Shown here piece after piece: positions 8,198 through 16,620 of a stretch of 64,000 bases of DNA (positions are counted from its first letter, which is position 1; each line of letters starts with the position of its first letter). This DNA comes from Hymenobacter polaris. GTDB taxonomy: Bacteria; Bacteroidota; Bacteroidia; Cytophagales; Hymenobacteraceae. The stretch lies in contig NZ_JABBGH010000001.1 of the NCBI RefSeq assembly GCF_012927305.1, positions 434,001 through 498,000 of the forward strand, written 5' to 3'. The notes under the pieces are model-generated. The model did no database searches. It saw only the letters and a program-made list of their open reading frames with translations, and was not told the origin of the DNA. Made by a program: the position numbers and the translations under genes.

Positions 8198-9718
8198 ATG
8201 AAACACGACGCTATCCGCACCCTGGGCCAATTGCGCGCCAGCGGCTATCAACCCCGCTCCGTGAAAGAGGAATTGCGGGACAACCTCATTCAAAAACTTA
8301 AAAACAAAGAAGACGTTTTTCCGGGCATCTACGGCTACGAGGAAACGGTGATTCCGGAGCTGCAGCGCGCCATCTTGGCCGGGCACCACATCAATTTGCT
8401 GGGCTTGCGCGGGCAGGCCAAAACCCGCATCGCCCGCCTGCTCATCAACCTGCTCGACCCCTTCGTGCCGGTAGTGAAAGGCTCGGAGCTGAACGACGAC
8501 CCACTGCAGCCGCTCTCGATTTACGCCAAAAACCTCATTGACGAGCGCGGTGACGATACGCCTATCACCTGGCTGGGCCGCGACGACCGCTACACCGAGA
8601 AGCTGGCCACGCCCGACGTGACCGTGGCCGACCTCATCGGCGACGCCGACCCCATCAAGGCCGCCACCCTCAAGCTGCCCTACAGCGACGAGCGGGTTAT
8701 CCACTTCGGCCTGATTCCGAGGGCCCACCGCGGCATCTTCGTCATCAACGAGCTGCCCGACTTGCAGGCCCGCATTCAGGTGTCGCTGTTCAATATCTTG
8801 CAGGAAGGCGATATTCAGATTCGCGGCTTCAAGGTGCGGCTGCCGCTCGATATTCAGTTCGTGTTCACAGCCAACCCCGAGGACTACACCAATCGTGGTA
8901 GCATCGTGACGCCGCTCAAGGACCGCATCGACGCCCAAATCATCACGCACTACCCGAAGTCAATTGAGATTGGCAAGCGCATTACCAAGCAGGAAGCGCG
9001 CATTCGGGAAGAGCAGAAAGGGATGGTGACGAGCAACGAAATCGTGCACGACTTGGTGGAGCAGATTGCCATCGAGGCCCGCGGCTCGGAGTTTGTGGAT
9101 GCTAAGTCGGGCGTGTCGGCCCGCCTCACCATCTCGGCCTACGAGCAGGTGGTGGCCGCCGCCGAGCGCCGGGCGCTGATTAACGGCGAGAAGCGCACCT
9201 ACGTGCGCGTGGCCGACTTCGTGGCCGCTGTGCCCGCCATTACGGGCAAGGTCGAGCTGGTGTACGAGGGCGAGCAGGAGGGCGCGGGCATTGTGGCCGA
9301 GAAGCTCATGGGCAAGGCCATGCGCACGCAGTTCCTCAACTACTTCCCCGACCCCGACAAGGCTAAGAAGCTCAAGGGCCGCCCCAACCCCTACAAGGCG
9401 GTGCAGGACTGGTTTGGCAGCGGCAACACCCTGGATTTGCTGCACGACGGCCACGTAAACGACTACCGCGCCGCCCTCGACAAGGTGCCCGGTCTGCGCG
9501 ACATCGTGAAGGAGCTGCACCCCAAGGAAGACGCCGATACCACGTACTTCCTGATGGAATTCCTGCTCTACGGCTTGGCCGAATACAGCCTCATCTCGCG
9601 TAATAAGCTCACCGGCGGCGCGCAGTTCAAGGACTTGCTGGCCAGCATGTTTACTATGCCCAGCTTCGGCGAGGATGATGACGACGACGAGGACGAGAAG
9701 CCCCGCCGCCGTCGCTAG
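8198..9718 (+). CDS. MoxR/ChlI-like AAA+ ATPase
   Basis: The ATG at 8198 gives 506 residues; a GTG at 8180 is an alternative. A Walker A-type loop GLRGQAKTR is at 69-77 and the Walker B segment IFVINELPDL at 180-189 with Glu185. After it comes the sensor strand QFVFTANPEDY, then an arginine-rich helical lid. The C-terminus is a run of acidic residues followed by RRRR. The architecture matches MoxR/magnesium-chelatase-I ATPases that pair with VWA proteins; the VWA gene at 4139 is the obvious candidate. Likely role: ATP-driven remodelling or metal insertion on an unknown target. Confidence 0.87.
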   Translation: MKHDAIRTLGQLRASGYQPRSVKEELRDNLIQKLKNKEDVFPGIYGYEETVIPELQRAILAGHHINLLGLRGQAKTRIARLLINLLDPFVPVVKGSELNDDPLQPLSIYAKNLIDERGDDTPITWLGRDDRYTEKLATPDVTVADLIGDADPIKAATLKLPYSDERVIHFGLIPRAHRGIFVINELPDLQARIQVSLFNILQEGDIQIRGFKVRLPLDIQFVFTANPEDYTNRGSIVTPLKDRIDAQIITHYPKSIEIGKRITKQEARIREEQKGMVTSNEIVHDLVEQIAIEARGSEFVDAKSGVSARLTISAYEQVVAAAERRALINGEKRTYVRVADFVAAVPAITGKVELVYEGEQEGAGIVAEKLMGKAMRTQFLNYFPDPDKAKKLKGRPNPYKAVQDWFGSGNTLDLLHDGHVNDYRAALDKVPGLRDIVKELHPKEDADTTYFLMEFLLYGLAEYSLISRNKLTGGAQFKDLLASMFTMPSFGEDDDDDEDEKPRRRR

Positions 9719-9796
9719 GCCCTAGGGTACTAAGCAGCAAAAAGCCCCGCGCACCAATCGGTGCGCGGGGCTTTTTGCTGCTTAGTACCCTAGGGC
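9719..9796. terminator. Very long perfect bidirectional hairpin
   Basis: Two 37-base arms are perfectly complementary around the four-base loop AATC. The core is GCCCCGCGCACC with flanking A and T tracts, so it should terminate both the ATPase gene and the convergent lipoprotein gene. The outermost bases of both arms are a CCCTAGGG motif, and the arms also share GTACTAAGCAGC. Both neighbouring stop codons touch or overlap the arms. Confidence 0.9.
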
Positions 9797-10063
9797 TCAA
9801 TAGCCGGTTTTCACTTGCTGCTTACGGGCTTTTAGCTCCTGCTTAGCGCTTTTAATCTGGTAATCAATGGCTTTTAATTTGGCCTTCTCGCTGTTCACTA
9901 CGGCTTCCTGCGAGTTGCGCTGGTTTTCCAAGTCTTGCACGCGGCGGGCCTGCTCAGCAATAATAGGATTGGGCGAGTTGACGTCGGAGCGGAAAACCGA
10001 GCAGCTACCCAGCGAGCAGCTAGCTGCGGCCAGCAGCGTAACGAATCTTAACGAGTATCTCAT
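9797..10063 (-). CDS. Small coiled-coil lipoprotein
   Basis: The 88-residue product has a signal peptide ending in a lipobox-like SLGSC (Cys21). A mature region of about 65 residues is dominated by charged heptad-like helix (ARRVQDLENQRNSQEAVV and KLKAIDYQIKSAKQELKA), consistent with a coiled coil. It is probably a small envelope lipoprotein; no family recognised. The stop codon lies at the edge of the long hairpin it shares with the ATPase gene. Confidence 0.75.
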   Translation of the reverse strand: MRYSLRFVTLLAAASCSLGSCSVFRSDVNSPNPIIAEQARRVQDLENQRNSQEAVVNSEKAKLKAIDYQIKSAKQELKARKQQVKTGY

Positions 10064-10200
10064 GTCAATAGAGGGGTTTTGGCGAAGCGGCCGGCCCTAG
10101 GCCTACTAGTCGGCGCCAACTACAAAAACGCTACTAAATAGGTAGCAGGGAACTGCCCAGCTATACGGGGCGCGGCGGCGCCCGACTGAAAAGCACAAAA

Positions 10201-10228
10201 AAAGTGACCGGAATTTTCCGGTCACTTT
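10201..10228 (-). terminator. Hairpin terminator of the cyclophilin gene
   Basis: AAAGTGACCGGAA pairs with TTCCGGTCACTTT around a two-base loop. On the minus strand it is followed by a T-rich tract, as expected for the leftward cyclophilin gene. Confidence 0.85.
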
Positions 10229-10279
10229 GGGTTACCAGTGCTGGTAGCCAGGCAGCTAGCTGCTGGCACGGCGGCGGGC

Positions 10280-10744
10280 CTAGGCTGCGTCGTCGTGCAC
10301 TACTATCTTGGTAATCTCGTCGTTGCCGCGAATCTGGTCGATTACGTCCAGGCCATCCACCACTTTGCCGAACACGGTGTGCACGCGGTCAAGGTGGGCG
10401 GTGTTCTGGCGGTCGTGCACGATGAAAAACTGCGAGCCGCCGGTGTCTTTGCCGGCGTGGGCCATGCTGAGCACGCCGCGCTCGTGGTGCTGGTGGCCGC
10501 CGCTGGTTTCGCACTTAATCTTGTAGCCGGGGCCGCCGGTGCCGGGCATCCCCTTGGCGCCGGGCTTGGTGTTGGGGTCGCCGCCCTGAATCATGAAATT
10601 CGGGATGACGCGGTGAAACTTCGTGCCGTCGTAGAAGCCTTTGCTGGCCAGGTCGGTGAAGTTCTTAACGGTATTGGGGGCGTCCTCTTCGTAGAACTCA
10701 ACTTTCATAACCCCCTTGGGGGTGTGGATTTCGGCAGTTTTCAT
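10280..10744 (-). CDS. Cyclophilin-type peptidyl-prolyl cis-trans isomerase
   Basis: Compact single-domain cyclophilin of 154 residues without a signal peptide, so cytoplasmic. Family blocks visible are [15 protein letters not shown] (43-57, including catalytic Arg45), [17 protein letters not shown] (102-108) and [10 protein letters not shown] (122-131). It accelerates isomerisation of proline peptide bonds during folding. It stands alone, with its own terminator on the left. Confidence 0.95.
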   Translation of the reverse strand: MKTAEIHTPKGVMKVEFYEEDAPNTVKNFTDLASKGFYDGTKFHRVIPNFMIQGGDPNTKPGAKGMPGTGGPGYKIKCETSGGHQHHERGVLSMAHAGKDTGGSQFFIVHDRQNTAHLDRVHTVFGKVVDGLDVIDQIRGNDEITKIVVHDDAA

Positions 10745-10882
10745 AAAAACAGCTTGGTGGGAAAATGGAGCCCGCGACCGGGCCTAGGGTAAGGTACGGC
10801 GCGGCCCGTGCTAGGGGTTCAGCAACCCCGCCTAGCCGTTGCTGCGTACAGGGGGCGTACCATTTTCGGTTTTTCTCCCTTT

Positions 10883-11524
10883 ATGTCCAAACACCTTCTT
10901 TCCTTCGCTGCGGCCTTGGCTTTGTCGGCCAGCCTCGCCAGTTGCGGCGGCAGCGACAACACCGCCGAAACTACCACTACTACGCCCAGCACCGCCAACC
11001 CGGCCGACTCGGTAGCCGCTATGGCCGGCGACTCGGCCCGCATGGCTAAGCCCGGCGGCGTAATGGTGGACGGCGTGGCTATGACGGCCGATAAAAACAT
11101 TGTGCAAAACGCAATGGGCGCCAAAAGCGTGAGCACCCTAGTAACGCTGGTGAAAAGCGCTGGCTTAGTAGAAACCTTGTCGGGCCCCGGTCCCTTTACC
11201 GTATTTGCCCCCACCAACGCCGCTTTCGCCAAGCTGCCCAAGGCTGCCCTAACCGAGCTGCAAGCTCCCTCCAACGTGGCCAAGCTTAAGGGCGTGCTTA
11301 CCTACCACGTCATTCCGGGCCGCCTGGTGGCCGCCGACCTCAAGGATGGCCAGGAAATCACGACCGTGAACGGCGAGAAGTTGCACGTGTCCATCAAGGA
11401 CGGCAAGGTGATGATTGGCAACGGCAAGGACGCCCCCGCCACCGTGCAAATTCCCGACGTGATTTCCAGCAATGGCGTCACCCACGTTATCGATACCGTT
11501 ATTCTGCCCCTGCCGGCCAAGTAA
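10883..11524 (+). CDS. Fasciclin (FAS1) domain lipoprotein
   Basis: The start at 10883 gives 213 residues beginning with a lipoprotein signal peptide (lipobox LASC, Cys21); the in-frame upstream start at 10808 would bury it. A Thr/Ser/Ala-rich linker (about 24-70) leads to one FAS1 domain with the conserved FTVFAPTNAAF block, TYHVIPGR and a final VIDTVILP strand. FAS1 domains mediate adhesion or surface interactions. The protein is probably tethered to an envelope membrane. A short hairpin terminator follows. Confidence 0.9.
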   Translation: MSKHLLSFAAALALSASLASCGGSDNTAETTTTTPSTANPADSVAAMAGDSARMAKPGGVMVDGVAMTADKNIVQNAMGAKSVSTLVTLVKSAGLVETLSGPGPFTVFAPTNAAFAKLPKAALTELQAPSNVAKLKGVLTYHVIPGRLVAADLKDGQEITTVNGEKLHVSIKDGKVMIGNGKDAPATVQIPDVISSNGVTHVIDTVILPLPAK

Positions 11525-11542
11525 GCCAGTAGCGTAATACTG

Positions 11543-11588
11543 AACGTCAGGCTGAGTTGCTTCACCAACTCAGCCTGACGTTTTTTAG
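11543..11588 (+). terminator. Hairpin terminator resembling a minimal form of the dispersed palindrome
   Basis: Seventeen-base perfect arms (AACGTCAGGCTGAGTTG and its complement) enclose TTCACC and are followed by six T. The arm start differs by one base from the outer arms (AACGTCATGCTGAG) of the dispersed palindromes in this window, but the GATGCTTCG core is absent. Confidence 0.85.
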
Positions 11589-11602
11589 TGGTTGCCAGGC
11601 AT

Positions 11603-12493
11603 CTATTTTCCTGCGAGGCCCGCGTCGTCCGACACGCGCTGGGCGAAGCTGGCCCAGTCTACGTCGGGCTCGCCTAGGGCCACGGTCGCGGTGAGGCGGT
11701 CGCGGATGATATTGGCGAAGGGCATGGGCATGTCGTTTTTATAAGCTTCCTGCACCACCAGGTTCATATCCTTGCGGATGATGGCGGGCGGCGCGCCCAC
11801 CGGCTGGTAGTGCTGCTCGGCAATGAGCTTGCCGTAGCTTTTGTAAATGGGGTTGTTGAAGAGCGTGCTGGTCAGCATCTCGTAGAAGCCCACGCGGTCG
11901 AGGCCGCATTTCTCGGCCAGGGTCAGCGCCTCGGCCATCCCTTCGATGACGGTGCCGAGCAGGAAATTGCCGCACAGCTTGGCTACGCTGGCCGCGCCGG
12001 GGTCGTCGCCAAAGTCGTGGATGCCCTGGCCGATGGCCGCCTGCGCGGGCGTGAGCTGCGCGCGCACCTCGGCCGTGGCGCCCGAGCTGCCCACCCACAG
12101 CTTGCCCGCCGCCGCCACATCGGGCTTGCCAAACACGGGCGAAGCCACCAGAAATGAGCCGTGCGCCCGGTGCGCCTCGGCCAGGCGGCGGTTGGTATCG
12201 GGCGCTACGGTGCTGCACGAAGCATGAATGGCCCCTAGGGGCAGCGTGCTGAGTATACCGTCGGGGCCGGTCGTAATTTCTTCCAGCGCCTGGTCGTTGG
12301 TTACCATCGTGAAAACGAGGTCGGCCGTGCGCACGGCCTCGGCGGGGCTGGCCGCCACGGTGGCGCCCAGCTGGCGCAGGGGCTCGGCTTTGGCGGCGGT
12401 GCGGTTGTAGACGGTGAGCGGAAAGCCGGCTTTGAGCAGGTTAGTAGCCATGGCAGCCCCCATGCTGCCCAGGCCCAGAAAAGAAATGTTCAT
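11603..12493 (-). CDS. NAD(P)-dependent beta-hydroxyacid dehydrogenase (HIBADH/GLYR family)
   Basis: The 296-residue enzyme has an N-terminal Rossmann fold with the GLGSMG dinucleotide loop at 7-12 and NRT at the end of strand 2, which suggests NADP preference. The substrate loop CSTVAPDT is at 93-100. The all-helical C-terminal domain begins with the catalytic SVAKLCGNFLL block, Lys172 and Asn176. This is the family of 3-hydroxyisobutyrate, tartronate semialdehyde and glyoxylate/succinic semialdehyde reductases; the exact substrate cannot be decided. It is transcribed away from the sugar genes to its right. Confidence 0.9.
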   Translation of the reverse strand: MNISFLGLGSMGAAMATNLLKAGFPLTVYNRTAAKAEPLRQLGATVAASPAEAVRTADLVFTMVTNDQALEEITTGPDGILSTLPLGAIHASCSTVAPDTNRRLAEAHRAHGSFLVASPVFGKPDVAAAGKLWVGSSGATAEVRAQLTPAQAAIGQGIHDFGDDPGAASVAKLCGNFLLGTVIEGMAEALTLAEKCGLDRVGFYEMLTSTLFNNPIYKSYGKLIAEQHYQPVGAPPAIIRKDMNLVVQEAYKNDMPMPFANIIRDRLTATVALGEPDVDWASFAQRVSDDAGLAGK

Positions 12494-12605
12494 GCCCGCC
12501 TAACGAGCACGCGCAGGCAAAAGATGCTAAAAATGCAACTGCCTGGGGGCTGTATGTTACTTTTAGCGCACCAAGCTTTTGTAACCCACTCGCCTTTTCC
12601 CGCCC

Positions 12606-13979
12606 ATGCCACTCCTTCGCACTGCTTGGCTGGCCGCCTGCCTGGCCGCCCCGCTGCTTGCTACCGCCGCTACGCCGCCGGCCGGCACCTGGCAAAACCT
12701 GTTTGATGGCAAGACCCTGACCGGCTGGAAGCGCCTAGGGGGCACGGCCACCTATAAGGTGGAAAACGGCGCCATCGTGGGTACGACCGTAGCCAATTCG
12801 GGCAATACCTTTTTGGTGACGGAAAAGGAGTACGGCGACTACGTGCTGGAGCTGGACGCCAAGATTGACGACCCCACCAATAATTCGGGCGTGCAAACGC
12901 GCAGCCACTTCGGCGGGGCCGCGGCGCCGGGCAAGGTCTACGGCCGCCAGGTCGAGATTGACCCCTCGGCCCGGAGCTGGTCGGGCGGCATCTACGACGA
13001 GGCCCGCCGCCAGTGGCTCTACCCGCTAGACTTGCACCCGCAGGCCAAAACGGCGTTCAAGGTGGGCGAGTACAACCATATAAAGGTGGAGTGCCTGGGC
13101 AACGAAATGAAGACCTGGGTGAACGGCGTGCCCGTGGCCTACGTGGTGGACCCCGTAGACCCTAGGGGCTTCATCGGCCTGCAGGTGCACGCCGTGAGCG
13201 AGGCCGCCCAGGCCGGCCACAAGGTATATTTCAAGAACATCCGCATCAAGACCACCGGCCTCACGCCCAGCGCGTTCCCAGCCGATATCTACGTAGTCAA
13301 CTTCGTGCCTAACTACCTGAATGCCTACGAAAAGCAGCACGGCTGGCAGCTGCTCTTCGATGGGAAAAGCCCGGCGGGCTGGCGTAGCGCCAAAGGCCCC
13401 ACCTTCCCCGCCCATGGCTGGGAAATAGCCGACGGCACGCTCACCGTGCTGCCTTCCGAGGGCAAGGAAGCGGCCAACGGCGGCGACATCGTGACCCAGG
13501 CCGAGTACGGCGCGTTCGACTTATCGTTCGAGTTTAAGCTGACGCCGGGCGCCAACAGCGGCGTGAAGTACTTCGTGACGCTGGCCGAAAAAACCGACGC
13601 CTCGGCCATCGGCCTCGAATACCAGGTGCTCGACGATGCCCTGCACCCCGACGCCAAGCTGGGCCGCGACGGCGACCGCACCCTGGCCTCGCTCTACGAC
13701 CTGAAAACCGCTAACAAGCCGCCGCGCTTCGTGCACCCCATCGGCGAGTGGAACGTAGGCCGCGTGGTGGTGTACCCTAACAACCACGTGGAGCACTACC
13801 TCAACGGCACCAAGGTGCTGGAGTACGAGCGCGGCTCCCCAGAATTTCGGGAGCTGGTAGCCCAGAGCAAGTACCACGTCTGGCCCAATTTCGGCGAGGC
13901 CAAGGCTGGCCACCTCTTGCTGCAAGACCACGGCAATCGCGTGTCGTTTCGCAGCATCAAGCTCAAAGAGCTGAAGTAA
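12606..13979 (+). CDS. Two-domain 3-keto-disaccharide hydrolase (DUF1080) protein
   Basis: The 457-residue secreted protein has a signal peptide and two tandem DUF1080/LamG-like jelly-roll domains. One opens with LFDGKTLTGWKRL near 36 and the other with LLFDGKSPAGWRS near 247. Both contain the family pattern of a central reducing-face strand (NNSGVQTRSHF; ANSGVKYFV). Members cleave 3-keto-glucosides made by Gfo/Idh/MocA-type oxidoreductases. Such an oxidoreductase is the next gene on the same strand, separated by a dispersed palindrome. Pathway inferred: oxidise a glycoside at C3, then hydrolyse it. Confidence 0.88.
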   Translation: MPLLRTAWLAACLAAPLLATAATPPAGTWQNLFDGKTLTGWKRLGGTATYKVENGAIVGTTVANSGNTFLVTEKEYGDYVLELDAKIDDPTNNSGVQTRSHFGGAAAPGKVYGRQVEIDPSARSWSGGIYDEARRQWLYPLDLHPQAKTAFKVGEYNHIKVECLGNEMKTWVNGVPVAYVVDPVDPRGFIGLQVHAVSEAAQAGHKVYFKNIRIKTTGLTPSAFPADIYVVNFVPNYLNAYEKQHGWQLLFDGKSPAGWRSAKGPTFPAHGWEIADGTLTVLPSEGKEAANGGDIVTQAEYGAFDLSFEFKLTPGANSGVKYFVTLAEKTDASAIGLEYQVLDDALHPDAKLGRDGDRTLASLYDLKTANKPPRFVHPIGEWNVGRVVVYPNNHVEHYLNGTKVLEYERGSPEFRELVAQSKYHVWPNFGEAKAGHLLLQDHGNRVSFRSIKLKELK

Positions 13980-13995
13980 AACTGAATCTAAAAAA

Positions 13996-14100
13996 GACCG
14001 TCATGCTGAGCTTGTCGAAGCATCTCTCCTGCGTAAGTAATTCTAACGATTGGAGTTAGTTACGCGGGAGAGATGCTTCGGCAAGCTCAGCATGACGTTC
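13996..14100. repeat. Dispersed palindromic element, copy 1
   Basis: About 40-base imperfect inverted arms read inward as a GTCATGCTGAGCTTG block, then CGAAGCATCTCTC, then a variable centre. It lies between the DUF1080 gene and the oxidoreductase gene. Fold-back could terminate or stabilise mRNA between the two genes. No coding capacity is evident. Confidence 0.85.
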
Positions 14101-14153
14101 AACTGGTTGCTTTTAAACTCTAGCTACTATATCCCACCCATCTCATCCTAGCC

Positions 14154-15509
14154 ATGTCGCAGCCTCGTCGTCAGTTTCTTCAGCAAGTGGCCCTAGGGGG
14201 CGCCGCGGCTCTGCTACCGCGCCTGGCCTGGTCGGCCAGCAGCTACAAGCGCATTATCGGGGCCAACGACCGGGTGCGGGTGGGCGTGGTCGGGTTTTCG
14301 GACCGGCACCGCAACTCGCACATGCCCTGCTTTTTGCAGCATTACAAGGCGCTGAATTTCGACGTGGTGGGCGTGTCCGACATCTGGAGCAAGCGCCGCG
14401 CCGAGGGCGCCGCCCTGTGGCAGGAGAAGCTCGGCCACCCCGTAGCCGCCTACCGCAACAACGACGAGCTGTATGCCAGCAAAAGCGTGGACGCCGTGTT
14501 CATCGGCACCGCCGATTTTCAGCACGCGCTGCATGCCATCGAGGCCGTGCAGGCTGGCTGCGATGCCTACGTCGAGAAGCCGTTTGCCGAAACGATGGCC
14601 GACAATCGCGCCGCCCTCAAGGCCGTTAAAAACTCGAAGCAGATTGTGCAAATCGGCTCGCAGCGCCGCAGCGGGGCCAATTACCTGGCCGCCGAGCAGT
14701 TCATCAAGTCGGGTAAGTTTGGCCCCATCACAATGGTAGAGCTGACCTGGAACGTGAACCAGCCCGGCCGCTGGCGCCGGCCCGAGCTGGTAGCCCAGCT
14801 GCGCGAGGCTGACGTGGACTGGAAGCGTTACCTGCTGAACCGCCCCTTTGAAGCCTACGACCCGCGCAAGTACCTGGAGTACCGCCTGTTCTGGCCCTAC
14901 TCGTCGGGCCTGCCGGGCCAGTGGATGAGCCACCAAATTGACACCGTGCACTGGTTTACGGGCCTGCCGCACCCGCGCAGCGTGGTGGCCAACGGCGGCA
15001 TTTACATGTGGAAGGATGGCCGCCGCAACTGGGATACGCTGACGGCGGTGTTTGACTACGGCCCGCTGCAAGACCCCAGCAGCGGCTTCCAAGTCACGTT
15101 CGCCTCGCGCATGCACAACGGCGACGAGCACCCGGCCGAAATCTACTACTCCAACGGCGGCGAGCTGAACCTGATTACCAACCGCGTATCGCCCACCGGC
15201 GGCCTCACCAAGCAGCACGCCGAGGCCATGCACCTGCCGCCCAACCTGCTGCCCGAGTTCAACCTGGCCAGCGCCGAAGCCGTGGTCGCCTCGGCCAATA
15301 CCGGCGGCGACGTGCTCACCTCCAACCACGTGCGCAACTGGATGGAGTGCGTGCGCAGCCGCCAGCAGCCCCACGCGCCCGTCGAGGCCGGCTACAGCCA
15401 CTCCATCGCCAATATCATGACTACGGCCGCCGCCCACACTGGCCTCAAGGCCACGTTTGATGAGAAAACCCAGGAAGTGATGGTAGGCGGCAAGGTGTTC
15501 ACGTATTAA
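14154..15509 (+). CDS. Gfo/Idh/MocA family oxidoreductase with Tat-like signal
   Basis: A 451-residue protein starts MSQPRRQFLQQVALGGAAAL, a twin-arginine-like export signal, so it probably acts in the periplasm with bound NAD(P). The Rossmann loop is GVVGFSDRHR (44-53). The family motif EKP is at 141-143, after VSDIWSK and FIGTADFQHA. The C-terminal substrate domain follows. Such enzymes oxidise or isomerise sugars and inositols; paired with the upstream 3-keto-disaccharide hydrolase, C3 oxidation of a glycoside is the best guess. Confidence 0.9.
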   Translation: MSQPRRQFLQQVALGGAAALLPRLAWSASSYKRIIGANDRVRVGVVGFSDRHRNSHMPCFLQHYKALNFDVVGVSDIWSKRRAEGAALWQEKLGHPVAAYRNNDELYASKSVDAVFIGTADFQHALHAIEAVQAGCDAYVEKPFAETMADNRAALKAVKNSKQIVQIGSQRRSGANYLAAEQFIKSGKFGPITMVELTWNVNQPGRWRRPELVAQLREADVDWKRYLLNRPFEAYDPRKYLEYRLFWPYSSGLPGQWMSHQIDTVHWFTGLPHPRSVVANGGIYMWKDGRRNWDTLTAVFDYGPLQDPSSGFQVTFASRMHNGDEHPAEIYYSNGGELNLITNRVSPTGGLTKQHAEAMHLPPNLLPEFNLASAEAVVASANTGGDVLTSNHVRNWMECVRSRQQPHAPVEAGYSHSIANIMTTAAAHTGLKATFDEKTQEVMVGGKVFTY

Positions 15510-15515
15510 GTCAAG

Positions 15516-15645
15516 TAGGGGTACTACGCAACAAAAAAGGCGGTCATGCTGAGCTTGCCGAAGCATCTCTACCGAATAATACGGCGCGGTAGAGATGCTT
15601 CGGCAGGCTCAGCATGACCGCCTTTTTTGTTGCGTAGTACCCCTA
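15516..15645. repeat. Dispersed palindromic element, copy 2, with extended flanks
   Basis: The usual core (GAAGCATCTCTACCG, then the loop, then its complement) is extended outward by perfectly complementary flanks TAGGGGTACTACGCAAC/GTTGCGTAGTACCCCTA. The whole fold-back spans 130 bases and ends at a CCCTAGGG motif. It fills the gap between convergent genes and has A/T tracts on both sides, so a bidirectional terminator role is plausible. Its central sequence is identical to that of copy 10 near 62.1 kb. Confidence 0.9.
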
Positions 15646-15649
15646 GGGC

Positions 15650-16576
15650 CTAATGCCGGTTGTCCTCGTCGGCGAGCATGCTGAGGTAGCTCTCGTAGCG
15701 CGGTACGGCCAGCTTGCCCTGGTCCACGGCCTCGCGCACGGCGCAGCCGGGCTCGTGCACGTGCTGGCAGTTGTGGTAGCGGCACTGCCCCAGCAGGGCG
15801 CGCATCTCGGGGAAGTAGCCGGCCAGCTCGGCGGGCGGCACGTCCACCAGCCCCAGCTCCTTGATGCCGGGCGTGTCGATAAGGTAGGTGCCGGGCACTA
15901 CCTCCAGCATTTCGGCGAAGGTGGTGGTGTGCTTGCCCTTATCGGAAAAAGCGCTAATTTCGGCCGTTTTCAGGTCCAGGTCCGGCACCAGCTCGTTGAT
16001 GAGCGTGCTTTTGCCCACACCCGAATGGCCTGACAGCAGCGATACCTTATTGGGCAGCAGCGAGGCCACGGCCGCCACGTCGGCGCCCGTTTCGGCCGAG
16101 CACAGCACGCTCGGGTACCCTAGGCTGGCGTACATGTCGGCTACCTGCGCCTGGTAGTCCAGGGTGTCCGCGTCGTAGAGGTCGGCTTTGTTAAAAATCA
16201 GTCTGGCCGGAATGTGGTACGCCTCGGCCGTGACCAGGAAGCGGTCGATAAACCCGAACGAGGTAGCCGGCGACACCAGCGTAACCACCAGCAGCGCCTG
16301 GTCGAGGTTGGCAGCCACGATGTGGGCGTGCTCGCTCTTGTGCACTGAGCGCCGGATGATGTAGTTGCGGCGCGGCTCTATGGCGTGAATCACCCCCGCG
16401 CCCTCCGACTGCTCGGGCACCTCAAACGCCACCACGTCGCCCACGGCCAGCGGGTTGCTCACCTTCAGGCCCTGGTTTTTGAACTTGCCCCGCAGCCGGC
16501 AGCGGTGCAGCTGGCCGGTGCCGGCCTCGCGCACCACGTACCACGAGCCGGTAGATTTAACGACGGTGCCAGTCAT
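15650..16576 (-). CDS. rsgA: Ribosome small subunit-dependent GTPase A
   Basis: The 308-residue protein shows the circularly permuted GTPase order of RsgA: NKAD (G4) at 129-132, then the P-loop GHSGVGKS at 183-190, then DTPG (G3) at 234-237. An N-terminal OB domain precedes it. The C-terminal zinc site is C263-x4-C268-x-H270-x5-C276. It acts in late maturation of the 30S subunit and hydrolyses GTP when bound to it. It is in the same direction as waaA upstream, 44 bases apart. Confidence 0.97.
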   Translation of the reverse strand: MTGTVVKSTGSWYVVREAGTGQLHRCRLRGKFKNQGLKVSNPLAVGDVVAFEVPEQSEGAGVIHAIEPRRNYIIRRSVHKSEHAHIVAANLDQALLVVTLVSPATSFGFIDRFLVTAEAYHIPARLIFNKADLYDADTLDYQAQVADMYASLGYPSVLCSAETGADVAAVASLLPNKVSLLSGHSGVGKSTLINELVPDLDLKTAEISAFSDKGKHTTTFAEMLEVVPGTYLIDTPGIKELGLVDVPPAELAGYFPEMRALLGQCRYHNCQHVHEPGCAVREAVDQGKLAVPRYESYLSMLADEDNRH

Positions 16577-16620
16577 GCAAGAGGAACGTTACGAATTAAA
16601 AAAGAGCATCAGGCTGACGC

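Noticed and set aside
14214..15566. A 450-codon open frame on the minus strand opposite the Gfo/Idh/MocA gene
   Set aside because: It mirrors codon positions of the real gene in high-GC DNA; its protein is His/Val/Gly/Leu-rich without any family motif.
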